DNA from: Mangrovimonas sp. ST2L15
GTDB lineage: Bacteria; Bacteroidota; Bacteroidia; Flavobacteriales; Flavobacteriaceae
DNA length: 64,000 bases
Assembly: GCF_001280515.1 (NCBI RefSeq)
Contig: NZ_LBIQ01000035.1
Span: forward strand, 1-64,000
Direction: 5' to 3'
In this document: piece by piece, positions 52,373 to 62,145 of the stretch
Numbering within the stretch: position 1 is the first letter of the stretch
Layout: each line of letters begins with the position of its first letter
Program-made: the position numbers and the translations under genes
The notes under the pieces: generated by a model
The model's database searches: none
The model's input: the letters and a program-made list of their open reading frames with translations, nothing else
What the model was told of the DNA's origin: nothing

Positions 52373-53086
52373 TTAATCCTGTAGAGCAAATACTTTTCTC
52401 AGCAGATCGGTGGATCTGGATCCTATATTGTTTCTGATGTCCTTTTCTTCAACAGCAATCATTTTGTAGACACCTTGAAGTGCTTCGGTAGTCACATAAT
52501 CGGTTAAGTCTGGATTTACGTCATCAGTAAATGGAACTGAATTATATTTCTGAATTAAGGTAGCCCAAATTTGGTCTGCACCTACTTTGGAAAAAGACTT
52601 ATTGATAACCGGATGGAACTTCTCATATAGAGCTACCTGTGTTTTATTTTCAAGGTAAAGGGTGGCGGCATTGTCAGATCCTAGTAAAATGTTTTTAGCG
52701 TCATTAAAGGTGATTCCTTTTACCGCATCAACAAATATAGGGGTGGCTTCACTAACGGCATCTTCAGCAGCTCTATTCAAAAGTTTTAAACCTTCATCAG
52801 CTAGATTACCTAGGCCTATGTCTCTTAATGTTTTGTCAACTTTTTTCAATTCATCAGGAAGCAAAATTTTGACTATGTCATTTTTATAAAAACCATCTGT
52901 TTGAGTGAGTTTGCTTACTTGTTCTTGTATGCCTTTATCTAAGGCTTGTCTTAAGCCAGCAGCAATTTCTGAATTTCCTATACCGGGAGTTTGAGTAGTG
53001 TCTGGAAGGTTGTTGACTACATCTTGCAATTCGGCACAACTAAAAATAGTAAAGGTTAAGCAAAGGGCTAGAAATTTTGTTTTCAT
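52373..53086 (-). CDS. DUF4197 lipoprotein
   Basis: 237 residues from the ATG at 53086, which gives a clean lipobox FSC (Cys17); a further upstream ATG would bury the signal. GLRQALDKGIQEQVSKLTQTDGFYKN and DAKNILLGSDNAATLYLENKT are DUF4197 landmarks. Helical periplasmic lipoprotein of unknown function. Confidence 0.87.
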   Translation of the reverse strand: MKTKFLALCLTFTIFSCAELQDVVNNLPDTTQTPGIGNSEIAAGLRQALDKGIQEQVSKLTQTDGFYKNDIVKILLPDELKKVDKTLRDIGLGNLADEGLKLLNRAAEDAVSEATPIFVDAVKGITFNDAKNILLGSDNAATLYLENKTQVALYEKFHPVINKSFSKVGADQIWATLIQKYNSVPFTDDVNPDLTDYVTTEALQGVYKMIAVEEKDIRNNIGSRSTDLLRKVFALQD

Positions 53087-53306
53087 TCGTATTTTGAGGT
53101 TAAATTTGAGAGTAAAGATACTAATTGCCAATCAACTTCATTGCGAATTATTGGTTTGTTACCCGTGTGCCAAAGCGTAATAATTTAAGAAGGAGTGCCA
53201 ATTTCACATTAAATAATTATCAAAATAGATAAAAACAGGGTCGTATTTTGATAAATGTTTAATTATATCGCTTTTTATTTTTAAATTTAGTAATTCGATA
53301 AAAGTT

Positions 53307-53891
53307 ATGACACCTCATTTTCATTTAAAAATAATTAGCATTTCTGATAAGGCCTACAAACGTCAATTGTTGGTTACACCAAAAGATGTTTTTACGTTAC
53401 AACATTTTTTAAAGGATTTGCTAAAAAGAAATGTCATGATTATCAATACTAATATAGGAGTTGATTTTTATTACAGAAGTGAAGTGTCACATGATGATTT
53501 GATTGTTAGTGCCTTTTTGCTATTGGTGACTACTAAAGGTAGGAAAAGGAACGATTTCATAGTTAGAACCATGAACAGTGAATTGGAAATTGCTGAGCAA
53601 ACCAAATGTTTTTTTAATCGCATCATTAATATGCCGTTATTGTTTAAGAGTTATTCCAGAAGTATGCTGTTCCAGATTGAAAATAATTATGAGGCACATA
53701 AAGAGTTATTCAATGAGCTGTTTTTGGTCTGGCAGAAGGAACTTTTGGAATCCTCAGAAAATGGTCCAATCTTATTTAAAGTTTTACCATTTATAAGAGC
53801 GGTCCAACAAATTTTTATCCTTCATAATCACTCATATCCAGCATTTCAGAAACTATTGGAGGACGGGTTAAGCAATCAGCATATCAATTAA
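53307..53891 (+). CDS. hypothetical protein, 194 residues
   Basis: No family recognised. Soluble, mixed alpha/beta, rich in Lys, Phe and Leu; no signal peptide or membrane helix. Segments such as LLVTTKGRKRNDFIVRTMN and the C-terminal helix VLPFIRAVQQIFILHNH show no catalytic pattern. It stands alone between the divergent DUF4197 gene and icmF. Confidence 0.6.
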   Translation: MTPHFHLKIISISDKAYKRQLLVTPKDVFTLQHFLKDLLKRNVMIINTNIGVDFYYRSEVSHDDLIVSAFLLLVTTKGRKRNDFIVRTMNSELEIAEQTKCFFNRIINMPLLFKSYSRSMLFQIENNYEAHKELFNELFLVWQKELLESSENGPILFKVLPFIRAVQQIFILHNHSYPAFQKLLEDGLSNQHIN

Positions 53892-53968
53892 CTTATTTTA
53901 TATCCCATTTTTTTAATCTATTTTTTTAGAATATTTAAAGTAGATACTTCCTTTTGTTGAATATTCTT

Positions 53969-53976
53969 TAAATTTG
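53969..53976 (+). promoter_or_regulatory. -7 element of icmF
   Basis: TAAATTTG, perfect TAnnTTTG match 27 bp before the ATG at 54004. No clean -33 TTG at the usual distance. Confidence 0.5.
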
Positions 53977-54003
53977 TTCCGCTTTAAAACTGTTTTTTTA
54001 TCA

Positions 54004-57000
54004 ATGGAACAAATAACACCATATAAACCCAAAAATAAAGTTAGAATTGTTACTGCGGCCTCTCTTTTTGATGGTCATGATGCAGCTATCAATATCATGC
54101 GTCGTATTATTCAAGCTACTGGCGTTGAGGTTATTCACCTAGGTCACGACAGAAGTGTTGAGGAAGTTGTCAATACAGCGATACAGGAAGATGCCAATGC
54201 TATTGCAATGACCTCCTATCAGGGTGGGCATAATGAGTATTTTAAATACATGTATGATTTACTAAAGGAGAAAGGTGCTGACCATATCAAAATTTTTGGT
54301 GGTGGCGGTGGTGTTATCCTTCCAGAAGAGATAGAGGAGCTTATGGCTTATGGAATCACTAGAATTTACTCCCCTGATGATGGTAGGGAAATGGGATTGC
54401 AAGGAATGATCAATGATTTGGTAGAGAAGTCAGATTTTGCCGTTGGCAATGATTTAAATGGTGAAGTAAATCATTTGGAATCCAGAGATGTTAAATCCAT
54501 TGCTAGAGTTATTTCTTCGGCTGAGAATTTCCCGGAAGTTGCAAAGGATACACTAAATATTATTCACGATAGAAATAAAACAGCTAAATCACCTGTTTTA
54601 GGAATCACAGGAACAGGAGGTGCTGGTAAATCTAGTTTGGTAGATGAGTTGGTGCGTCGATTCCTTATTGACTTTCCTGAAAAAACCATCGGTATTATTT
54701 CTGTAGATCCATCTAAAAGAAAAACAGGGGGAGCCCTATTGGGAGACCGAATCAGAATGAATGCCATTAATTCGCCAAGAGTCTATATGCGTAGTTTGGC
54801 AACACGTCAATCCAATTTGGCCCTATCTAAGCACGTGAATGAAGCTATTGAAGTTTTAAAAGCCGCTCAGTTTGATTTAATTATTTTGGAAACTTCAGGT
54901 ATTGGCCAGTCCGATACCGAAATTTTGGAACATAGCGATGTGTCTCTATATGTAATGACTCCTGAGTTTGGAGCTGCCACACAGTTGGAAAAAATAGATA
55001 TGTTGGATTTTGCTGATTTGGTAGCAATCAACAAATTTGATAAACGAGGAGCTCAAGATGCTCTTAGGGATGTGAAAAAGCAATATATGCGTAATCACAA
55101 CCTGTGGCATGCCAATCCAGATGATATGCCGGTTTTTGGTACTATTGCATCTCAGTTTAACGACCCTGGAATGAATTCCCTTTATAAAGCCGTTATGGAT
55201 GAGTTAGTGGATAAAGCTCAAGCTGATTTAGAATCTACGTTTGAAGTTTCTAAAGAAATGAGTGAGAAGATTTTTGTAATTCCACCGGCTAGAACCCGTT
55301 ATCTTTCTGAAATTTCAGAAAATAATCGGGCTTATGATAAGCAAGTTGAAGCTCAGGTTGAGGTAGCCCAAAAATTATTTGGAATTTTTACCGCTTTGGA
55401 AAGCGTTTCAAATGCTTCACTGAAACTAAATGCCTATGGCATTGACGATGAGGTTTTGGAGGCTTCTAAAGAAAATGGGAATTCTGAATTTATTGACCTC
55501 TTGAAGAAAGAATTTGATAGAGTAAAAATGAATTTGGATCCTTACAATTGGGAGGTTATTTTAGGCTGGGATGAAAAAGTTAATAAATACAGACAGCCGA
55601 TTTATTCCTTCATGGTAAGGGATAAGGAAATTAAAATAGAAACACATACTGAGTCTTTATCCCATACACAAATTCCGAAGGTAGCATTGCCAAAGTATTC
55701 GGCATGGGGAGATATTCTGAAGTGGGTCTTACAGGAAAATGTTCCTGGTGAGTTTCCGTTCACTTCCGGTTTGTACCCTTTTAAAAGAACAGGGGAAGAT
55801 CCTACCAGGATGTTTGCCGGTGAGGGAGGGCCAGAGCGTACAAACAGACGTTTTCATTATGTGAGTTTAGGCATGCCGGCCAAAAGACTTTCAACAGCAT
55901 TTGATAGTGTGACTTTATATGGAAATGATCCTGACTACCGCCCCGATATTTATGGGAAAATTGGTAATGCAGGGGTGAGTATTTGTTGTTTGGATGATGC
56001 TAAGAAATTGTATTCCGGATTTAATTTGGCTGATGCAATGACTTCTGTGAGTATGACCATTAATGGTCCGGCGCCTATGTTGTTAGGTTTTTTTATGAAT
56101 GCAGCTATTGATCAACAGTGTGAGCTTTATATTAAGGAAAATAACTTGGAAGCTGAGGTTGAGGCCAAGATAAATGCTATTTATGAAGGTAAGGAAAGGC
56201 CTCGATATTTTGGAGAACTACCAGAAGGAAATGATGGTTTGGGGTTGATGCTGCTAGGTGTAACAGGGGATCAAGTGTTGCCAAAAGAGGTTTATGAAAC
56301 AATAAAAGCTAGAACCATTTCACAAGTTAGGGGAACTGTTCAGGCAGATATTTTGAAAGAAGATCAAGCTCAAAACACTTGTATTTTTTCTACAGAATTT
56401 GCCCTACGTTTGATGGGGGATGTTCAGGAATATTTTATCCAAAATAATGTAAGGAACTTTTATTCGGTTTCCATTTCAGGTTATCATATTGCGGAAGCCG
56501 GTGCAAACCCTATAACCCAGTTGGCTTTTACACTGGCTAATGGGTTCACTTACGTCGAGTATTATTTGAGTAGAGGGATGGATATCAATAAGTTTGGTCC
56601 TAATTTGTCCTTTTTCTTTAGTAATGGAATCGATCCCGAGTATGCTGTTATAGGTCGTGTAGCTAGACGAATTTGGGCTAAGGCCTTAAAAAATAAATAC
56701 GGAGCCAATGCTAGAGCTCAAATGTTGAAATATCACATTCAAACTTCAGGTAGGAGTTTGCATGCTCAAGAAATTGATTTCAATGATATTCGTACAACGC
56801 TTCAAGCGCTTTATGCGATATACGACAACTGTAATTCATTGCATACCAATGCCTATGATGAAGCAATTACAACGCCAACTGAAGAGTCTGTAAGAAGGGC
56901 TATGGCGATTCAGTTGATTATTAATAAAGAGCTGGGATTGGCTAAAAATGAGAATCCTATTCAGGGTGCTTTTATTATTGAAGAATTAACTGATCTTGTG

Positions 57001-57429
57001 GAAGAAGCAGTATTGCAAGAATTTGATCGTATTACCGAACGTGGAGGTGTTTTGGGTGCTATGGAAACGATGTATCAACGCAGCAAGATTCAAGAAGAAA
57101 GTCTGTATTACGAAACCTTAAAACACAATGGTGATTTTCCGATAATTGGAGTGAATACCTTTTTAAGTAGCAAGGGATCACCAACGGTTCAGCCAAAAGA
57201 GGTCATTAGAGCAACAGAGGAAGAAAAGCAGAACCAAATAAAAACATTGGAGCAATTGCATGCCACCTATGCTGATAGAATTGAAGATACTTTGAAAAAA
57301 GTACAACGTGCTGCTTTAGAAAATGAAAATATGTTTGAGGAATTGATGGAAGCGGCAAAGGTTTGTTCTTTAGGGCAAATTACCTCGGCACTGTTTGAGG
57401 TTGGAGGACAGTATCGACGAAATATGTAG
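54004..57429 (+). CDS. icmF: fused acyl-CoA mutase, isobutyryl-CoA mutase (IcmF) type
   Basis: 1141 residues from ATG 54004; a start at 53974 would place the -7 box in the coding region. Order: B12-binding domain with LFDGHDAAI (His25), MeaI-type G-protein chaperone with GTGGAGKSS (about 203-211), linker, and the mutase barrel (about 560 onward). In the motif where methylmalonyl-CoA mutase has VRNTYIY, this protein has AQNTCIF, that is Gln near residue 790 for the substrate Arg, as in isobutyryl-CoA mutase. Rearranges isobutyryl- or isovaleryl-CoA-type substrates. Monocistronic. Confidence 0.92.
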   Translation: MEQITPYKPKNKVRIVTAASLFDGHDAAINIMRRIIQATGVEVIHLGHDRSVEEVVNTAIQEDANAIAMTSYQGGHNEYFKYMYDLLKEKGADHIKIFGGGGGVILPEEIEELMAYGITRIYSPDDGREMGLQGMINDLVEKSDFAVGNDLNGEVNHLESRDVKSIARVISSAENFPEVAKDTLNIIHDRNKTAKSPVLGITGTGGAGKSSLVDELVRRFLIDFPEKTIGIISVDPSKRKTGGALLGDRIRMNAINSPRVYMRSLATRQSNLALSKHVNEAIEVLKAAQFDLIILETSGIGQSDTEILEHSDVSLYVMTPEFGAATQLEKIDMLDFADLVAINKFDKRGAQDALRDVKKQYMRNHNLWHANPDDMPVFGTIASQFNDPGMNSLYKAVMDELVDKAQADLESTFEVSKEMSEKIFVIPPARTRYLSEISENNRAYDKQVEAQVEVAQKLFGIFTALESVSNASLKLNAYGIDDEVLEASKENGNSEFIDLLKKEFDRVKMNLDPYNWEVILGWDEKVNKYRQPIYSFMVRDKEIKIETHTESLSHTQIPKVALPKYSAWGDILKWVLQENVPGEFPFTSGLYPFKRTGEDPTRMFAGEGGPERTNRRFHYVSLGMPAKRLSTAFDSVTLYGNDPDYRPDIYGKIGNAGVSICCLDDAKKLYSGFNLADAMTSVSMTINGPAPMLLGFFMNAAIDQQCELYIKENNLEAEVEAKINAIYEGKERPRYFGELPEGNDGLGLMLLGVTGDQVLPKEVYETIKARTISQVRGTVQADILKEDQAQNTCIFSTEFALRLMGDVQEYFIQNNVRNFYSVSISGYHIAEAGANPITQLAFTLANGFTYVEYYLSRGMDINKFGPNLSFFFSNGIDPEYAVIGRVARRIWAKALKNKYGANARAQMLKYHIQTSGRSLHAQEIDFNDIRTTLQALYAIYDNCNSLHTNAYDEAITTPTEESVRRAMAIQLIINKELGLAKNENPIQGAFIIEELTDLVEEAVLQEFDRITERGGVLGAMETMYQRSKIQEESLYYETLKHNGDFPIIGVNTFLSSKGSPTVQPKEVIRATEEEKQNQIKTLEQLHATYADRIEDTLKKVQRAALENENMFEELMEAAKVCSLGQITSALFEVGGQYRRNM

Positions 57430-57453
57430 AGTTTTAAGATTATTATTAAAACT

Positions 57454-57480
57454 AAAACCCGAGATTATCTCGGGTTTTTT
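57454..57480 (+). terminator. terminator of icmF
   Basis: Stem AAAACCCGAGA / TCTCGGGTTTT, loop TTA, then T. Confidence 0.9.
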
Positions 57481-57515
57481 ATGCTTTAAATTTTTGGTCA
57501 AAGACGGATTGTCTG

Positions 57516-59273
57516 TTAGATTTTTACAAATTTTTTAATGTGTCTTTCTCCAGTCCATAATTCACATTCCAAAAAATAAATGCCTGATGATAATTGGGAA
57601 ACATCTAACTTGTTTTGGTTACCAAAAATTAAGACTTGCTTACCGCTCATGTTGTAAACTTTGGATTGTTTCAAATCTTTGCTGACCTGTATCATGTGTT
57701 TGGTTGGATTTGGATATATCTTGAAATTTGAGACTTGAAACGATGCAACACTCAAAGTTTCTTGAATAATGACCATGAAATCTTCTGTTTGCCCAAAGGT
57801 TGGAGATGAGCAGGGTTGAGGAATAGCGGAATCTTGATAATCACTGGCAATACGCATCCTCAAGGTTTCTGAAAGAATGGCGCTATTGGGTACTTCAAAG
57901 TTTGCTGTATGTATTTCATAACTACCTCCCGTTGCATCACTTGATATGATTAATTCCTCAACTTCAAAAATACCGTTGTTGTTAAAATCAATCCAGCCTC
58001 TCACGTTTTCAGAGTTGAAGCCTGTGGTAATACTTATAGTATAGGTTGTTTCTACTGCTAAGTTAGCAATAAGGGGTAACTGTGTATAGCAGTCTTGTTG
58101 TAACGTGTGGTCTATATAGAATTGATAACCATCACCTGTATAGCCTGAGGATGTATATTGTAAATCGGATAAATTGACATTGAATATCCCAACGTTGAAT
58201 TCGTTATTGGGAACCAAAATGCTAGAAGGTTCACAATTGGCGGCTATGGGTTCTGAAGGAACATTTGGATTCTCTTCTGGTAAGGTAGTGCCTAAGGAAG
58301 TAATTAAACCATGACGATAGTTTTCAAGTATAAATATCAGTCGCTCCTTTTGCCCTTCAGAAAACCTGTCGGGACACCAAGAATAGTTCATGAAATTGTG
58401 ATTGACGGGATCAAAGGAGGTTCCAGTACATGTATTTGTATTGGTAGGACATCCACTTACCAGTAGATGTGGGTCGGTATCGCATACCAAATCACCTTGG
58501 GTAGTACAGTCGTCATTAATTGGGCAAATGTCACCTTCTGCACCTTCAAAAGTATGTCGAAGTCCGAAGGAGTGACCAACTTCATGAGTAATGGCCCAAT
58601 TGGTATAACTGTGGTGAAGTACCACGCCGTCAATACTTGGGTCCACCCCTGGATAATAGGCGTATCCCGCTACACCGCTGCCCTCCAAGCCGCCTTGAAT
58701 ATTTGAAACAATCCAAATATTTAAATAATCCGTATTAGGCCAGATGCTCAAAGCTTTTAAATCTGAGTCGAGGGCGCCAGTGGTTTCTCCCGGGTATGCT
58801 ACGCCATATTCCGAATAGCCATCCAAAGCACTGCCGTCTATTCTGACAATGCCATTTGTTTCTTCACAATCAGGTGTTCTTTGTGCTAGAATGAATTCAA
58901 AAGGAATCGGTGTCCCTCCTTCATCTTGATTGGGGTTTTCAAACCAAGTGGCGGCATATTCTTGGTTTAATTCATCAACCAATGCAAATAAGGTGGCATC
59001 ACTTGGGTTTTTAGGTGTGCCAATGGTTTCACCTGTATGAATGACATGAATGACAATGGGGATTTGGTAAATGTCATTGGTAGAAAACTCTTTTTTATAA
59101 AGCTTTTTACCGTTATAAAAAGCCCATTTTAGATTTTGTTCTTGAAGGGATTTTAAATATGAGGAATCTATTTCTTTAAGCTGATTTTCAAACTGTGTTG
59201 TGAGGCACCAGTTTTGGGCAAACATCCAAAGGTTTGAAAACATAAGGCATAAGAAAAGGCTTTTAACTTTCAT
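57516..59273 (-). CDS. secreted M43-family zinc protease with GEVED domain and type IX sorting tail
   Basis: 585 residues. Signal peptide (about 1-19, ending WMFAQ); metzincin catalytic motif HEVGHSFGLRHTF (about 230-242) with a Met-turn in NHNFMNYS; a GEVED beta domain (about 370-505, including RGWIDFNNNGIFE and FGQTEDFMV); T9SS type A sorting domain (about 515-585) with KIYPNPT, SGIYFLE and KKFVKI. Such pappalysin-like proteases are exported to the surface or medium for protein breakdown. Monocistronic. Confidence 0.92.
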   Translation of the reverse strand: MKVKSLFLCLMFSNLWMFAQNWCLTTQFENQLKEIDSSYLKSLQEQNLKWAFYNGKKLYKKEFSTNDIYQIPIVIHVIHTGETIGTPKNPSDATLFALVDELNQEYAATWFENPNQDEGGTPIPFEFILAQRTPDCEETNGIVRIDGSALDGYSEYGVAYPGETTGALDSDLKALSIWPNTDYLNIWIVSNIQGGLEGSGVAGYAYYPGVDPSIDGVVLHHSYTNWAITHEVGHSFGLRHTFEGAEGDICPINDDCTTQGDLVCDTDPHLLVSGCPTNTNTCTGTSFDPVNHNFMNYSWCPDRFSEGQKERLIFILENYRHGLITSLGTTLPEENPNVPSEPIAANCEPSSILVPNNEFNVGIFNVNLSDLQYTSSGYTGDGYQFYIDHTLQQDCYTQLPLIANLAVETTYTISITTGFNSENVRGWIDFNNNGIFEVEELIISSDATGGSYEIHTANFEVPNSAILSETLRMRIASDYQDSAIPQPCSSPTFGQTEDFMVIIQETLSVASFQVSNFKIYPNPTKHMIQVSKDLKQSKVYNMSGKQVLIFGNQNKLDVSQLSSGIYFLECELWTGERHIKKFVKI

Positions 59274-59573
59274 TGAAATAGAATGATATTTTTCGAATCG
59301 ACCTTTAGGTAGAATTCATTTGCTAATTTATTTGTTTTCTTTTATTTAAGCATAAAACTAAAGATAAGATATGTCTTTTGTTTGGTGAAAGATCCCCAAA
59401 ATATGATTTTCATTATGTTTTTAATCGAAGAAAATAGCAAAATCTAACGGTAGAAGGGATTATTTCTTCCTTTTAACTAAAATTTCAATTGGCAATCAAC
59501 TAGTTAACTGTTTCGTGCCTAAATTTAAATACTAGCCGGTGAAATATTTGTTGAACTTTAAAACCAACAACCT
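59274..59573. other. intergenic stretch between M43 protease and the 46-residue gene
   Basis: Holds the divergent promoters of the M43 gene and of the short gene at 59574. I see no hairpin or further gene in it. Confidence 0.4.
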
Positions 59574-59714
59574 ATGAAACCCACACTCAACTACACTTTT
59601 AAAAGACGTACAAAAAACCATTTGGATTGGTTACTTAACGTTATTAAATCAGAGAAGTATTTTTTGGCAGAAGGGTATATTCTTACTGTTAATTTAAAAC
59701 ACAATAAGCGATAA
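59574..59714 (+). CDS. short basic peptide, 46 residues
   Basis: Begins MKPTLNYTFKRRTKNHLDWL and ends TVNLKHNKR. Strongly basic, no signal peptide. It is followed 3 bp later by a strong terminator, so a dedicated transcript is likely. No family recognised; a nucleic-acid-binding peptide would fit the charge. Confidence 0.55.
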   Translation: MKPTLNYTFKRRTKNHLDWLLNVIKSEKYFLAEGYILTVNLKHNKR

Positions 59715-59717
59715 AGG

Positions 59718-59752
59718 AAAAAGGCCCAACTAACATAGTTTGGGCCTTTTCA
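59718..59752. terminator. bidirectional terminator
   Basis: AAGGCCCAA / TTGGGCCTT with an extra CTA/TAG pairing towards the loop, flanked by A and T tracts. Ends the 46-residue gene and the convergent acyl-CoA dehydrogenase gene. Confidence 0.9.
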
Positions 59753-59769
59753 TTTATAAAATGATTTTT

Positions 59770-60912
59770 TTAATCTCTTAAAATACTTCTTGAAATAACT
59801 ATTTTTTGAATTTCTGAAGTCCCTTCATAGATTTGGGTGATTTTGGCGTCACGCATTAATCTTTCTACGTGGTATTCTTTTACAAAACCATTACCACCGT
59901 GAACTTGTACCGCTTCAACAGTTGTGTCCATGGCAACTTTACTGGCATACACTTTGGCCATAGCACTGGATGTATCATAGTTGTTTCCTTGGTCTTTATC
60001 CCAAGCAGCTTTCATAACCAAATGTCTGGCAGCTTCAATTTCTGTTGCCATATCTGCCAATTTAAAGGCAATGGCCTGATGGTTGCAGATCTCTGTTCCA
60101 AAGGCTTTTCTTTCTTTAGAATATTTTTTTGCCAGTTCGTAAGCTCCAGAGGCGATTCCCAATGCTTGAGAAGCAATACCGATACGACCTCCAGAAAGCG
60201 TTTTCATGGCAAACTTAAATCCAAAACCATCTTCTCCTATTCTATTTTCTTTAGGAACTTTTACATCATTAAACTGAAGCGTGTGCGTGTCACTACCTCT
60301 GATTCCTAATTTGTCTTCTTTAGGGCCCACATCAAATCCAGGCATTCCTTTTTCAACAATTAGGGCATTGATTCCATGGTGTCCCTTGTCTCTGTCTGTT
60401 TGAGCAATGACTAAGTAAACATCGGCACGTCCTCCACTGGTGATCCAGTTTTTGGTACCATTTAAAAGGTAATGATCTCCCATGTCAATGGCTGTTGTTT
60501 TTTGTGAAGTGGCATCACTTCCTGCTTCTGGTTCACTAAGACAAAACGCTCCTATAAACTCACCTGAGGCCAATTTGGTCAGATACTTTTGTTTTTGTTC
60601 TTCGCTTCCATATTTTTCAAGACCGTAGCAAACTAGGGAATTGTTAACAGAAACCATTACAGATGCCGAGGCATCAATTTTAGATAATTCTTCCATGATC
60701 AATACATATGAAATGGTATCCATGCCACTTCCTCCGTATTTGGGATCGACCATAATTCCCATAAAACCAAGGTCGGCCATTTTTTTGACCAATTCCTTCG
60801 GGAATTGTTGTTTTTCATCTCTTTCAATGACGCCAGGTAAAAGTTCGGTATTCGCAAAATCGCGAGCGGCATCACGAATCATGATATGTTCTTCAGTTAA
60901 TGAAAAATCCAT
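59770..60912 (-). CDS. acyl-CoA dehydrogenase, short/branched-chain type
   Basis: 380 residues. FCLSEPEAGSDATSQKTTA (about 122-140) and NGTKNWITSGGRADVYLV (about 150-167) are the family signatures; the catalytic Glu is in IYEGTSEIQKIVISR (about 362-376). Oxidises short or branched acyl-CoA to enoyl-CoA, passing electrons to ETF. It and the IcmF-type mutase suggest branched-chain amino acid breakdown. Divergent from anmK. Confidence 0.94.
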   Translation of the reverse strand: MDFSLTEEHIMIRDAARDFANTELLPGVIERDEKQQFPKELVKKMADLGFMGIMVDPKYGGSGMDTISYVLIMEELSKIDASASVMVSVNNSLVCYGLEKYGSEEQKQKYLTKLASGEFIGAFCLSEPEAGSDATSQKTTAIDMGDHYLLNGTKNWITSGGRADVYLVIAQTDRDKGHHGINALIVEKGMPGFDVGPKEDKLGIRGSDTHTLQFNDVKVPKENRIGEDGFGFKFAMKTLSGGRIGIASQALGIASGAYELAKKYSKERKAFGTEICNHQAIAFKLADMATEIEAARHLVMKAAWDKDQGNNYDTSSAMAKVYASKVAMDTTVEAVQVHGGNGFVKEYHVERLMRDAKITQIYEGTSEIQKIVISRSILRD

Positions 60913-61007
60913 AGAAACGATTGTTTATTAATGATTTGATAAAAATTGTTGCCAAATATAACCTTTTAGTATCATTTTTTCAATAATGATTTATATTTTT
61001 ACGCCAT

Positions 61008-62075
61008 ATGATAATGGAAACATTTAATGTTGTAGGGGTGATGTCTGGAACTTCTTTAGATGGAATAGACTTGGCCTATGTTACATTCACTAAATTAAAC
61101 GGAACTTGGCAATTTGATTGTCATGATGCAGTGACTGTTTCTTACCCCCCAAATTGGAAGCGTAAACTTCAGGGGTTAGTCGGGTTTTCTAAGGATGATT
61201 TATTGGATTTGGATGTTGAATACACCGATTTTTTAGCTCATATTATTGTAGATTTTGTTGAACGGTATCCCAAAGGAACAATTGATATGGTTTGTTCCCA
61301 TGGTCATACCGCCTTACATCAACCTGAAAGGGGCTTGACTTATCAAATTGGAAATTTACCAGAAATATCCAAGAAGATAGGGTTGCCCGTAGTGTGTGAT
61401 TTTAGGATCGAGGATGTGGCTCTGGGTGGGCAAGGAGCTCCTCTGGTACCCATTGGCGACCAATTGTTATTTGGATCTTATGATTATTGTCTCAATTTAG
61501 GAGGGTTTGCAAATGTGTCGATGCAGGTTGATGGTAACCGAATTGCCTATGATATATGTCCAGTAAATATTGTGTTGAACCATTACATGAGTAAAGTAGG
61601 GAAGGAATTTGATGCAGGTGGTGTATTAGCCAAGTCTGGGGATGTTGATCAAGAATTGTTGAAAGAATTAAATGCAATACCATTCTATGGCGAATCCTAT
61701 CCAAAATCTTTGGGATTGGAATGGGTGAATACAGAGGTTTATCCTAGAATAGATAGTTGTAGCATAGAACTACCAATTATATTAAGGACTTTTGTAGAGC
61801 ATATCGCTTTTCAAATTGGACAAAATCTTCATGGAGTATCTTCTCAAAATATTTTGGTTACTGGGGGAGGAGCGCACAACCAATTCTTAATGGAGCGCAT
61901 CAAATCTCATGCAAAACCATCCGTTATTATACCAGAAACCTTAATCGTTGATTTTAAAGAAGCTATTGTATTCGGCTTTTTGGGTGTGTTAAAAATGCAG
62001 AATGAAATCAATTGTTTAAAAAGTGTTACGGGAGCTAGGAAAGACCATAGTTCCGGAATGATATATTATCCTTAA
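61008..62075 (+). CDS. anmK: anhydro-N-acetylmuramic acid kinase
   Basis: 355 residues. VGVMSGTSLDGIDLAYV (about 8-24) is the ATP-binding start; VVCDFRIEDVALGGQGAPLVPIGD (about 131-154) includes the catalytic Asp; LVTGGGAHNQFL (about 283-294). Recycles cell-wall anhydroMurNAc to MurNAc 6-phosphate. The ATG at 61014 is an alternative start. Confidence 0.95.
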   Translation: MIMETFNVVGVMSGTSLDGIDLAYVTFTKLNGTWQFDCHDAVTVSYPPNWKRKLQGLVGFSKDDLLDLDVEYTDFLAHIIVDFVERYPKGTIDMVCSHGHTALHQPERGLTYQIGNLPEISKKIGLPVVCDFRIEDVALGGQGAPLVPIGDQLLFGSYDYCLNLGGFANVSMQVDGNRIAYDICPVNIVLNHYMSKVGKEFDAGGVLAKSGDVDQELLKELNAIPFYGESYPKSLGLEWVNTEVYPRIDSCSIELPIILRTFVEHIAFQIGQNLHGVSSQNILVTGGGAHNQFLMERIKSHAKPSVIIPETLIVDFKEAIVFGFLGVLKMQNEINCLKSVTGARKDHSSGMIYYP

Positions 62076-62114
62076 AATTATTGCAAAATTAACTTTTAAG
62101 GATAGCAAGTTTTT

Positions 62115-62122
62115 TATATTTG
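62115..62122 (+). promoter_or_regulatory. -7 element of the amino-acid dehydrogenase gene
   Basis: TATATTTG, perfect TAnnTTTG match, 23 bp before the ATG. Confidence 0.55.
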
Positions 62123-62145
62123 TTAACTTCAATTACTAACCTAGA

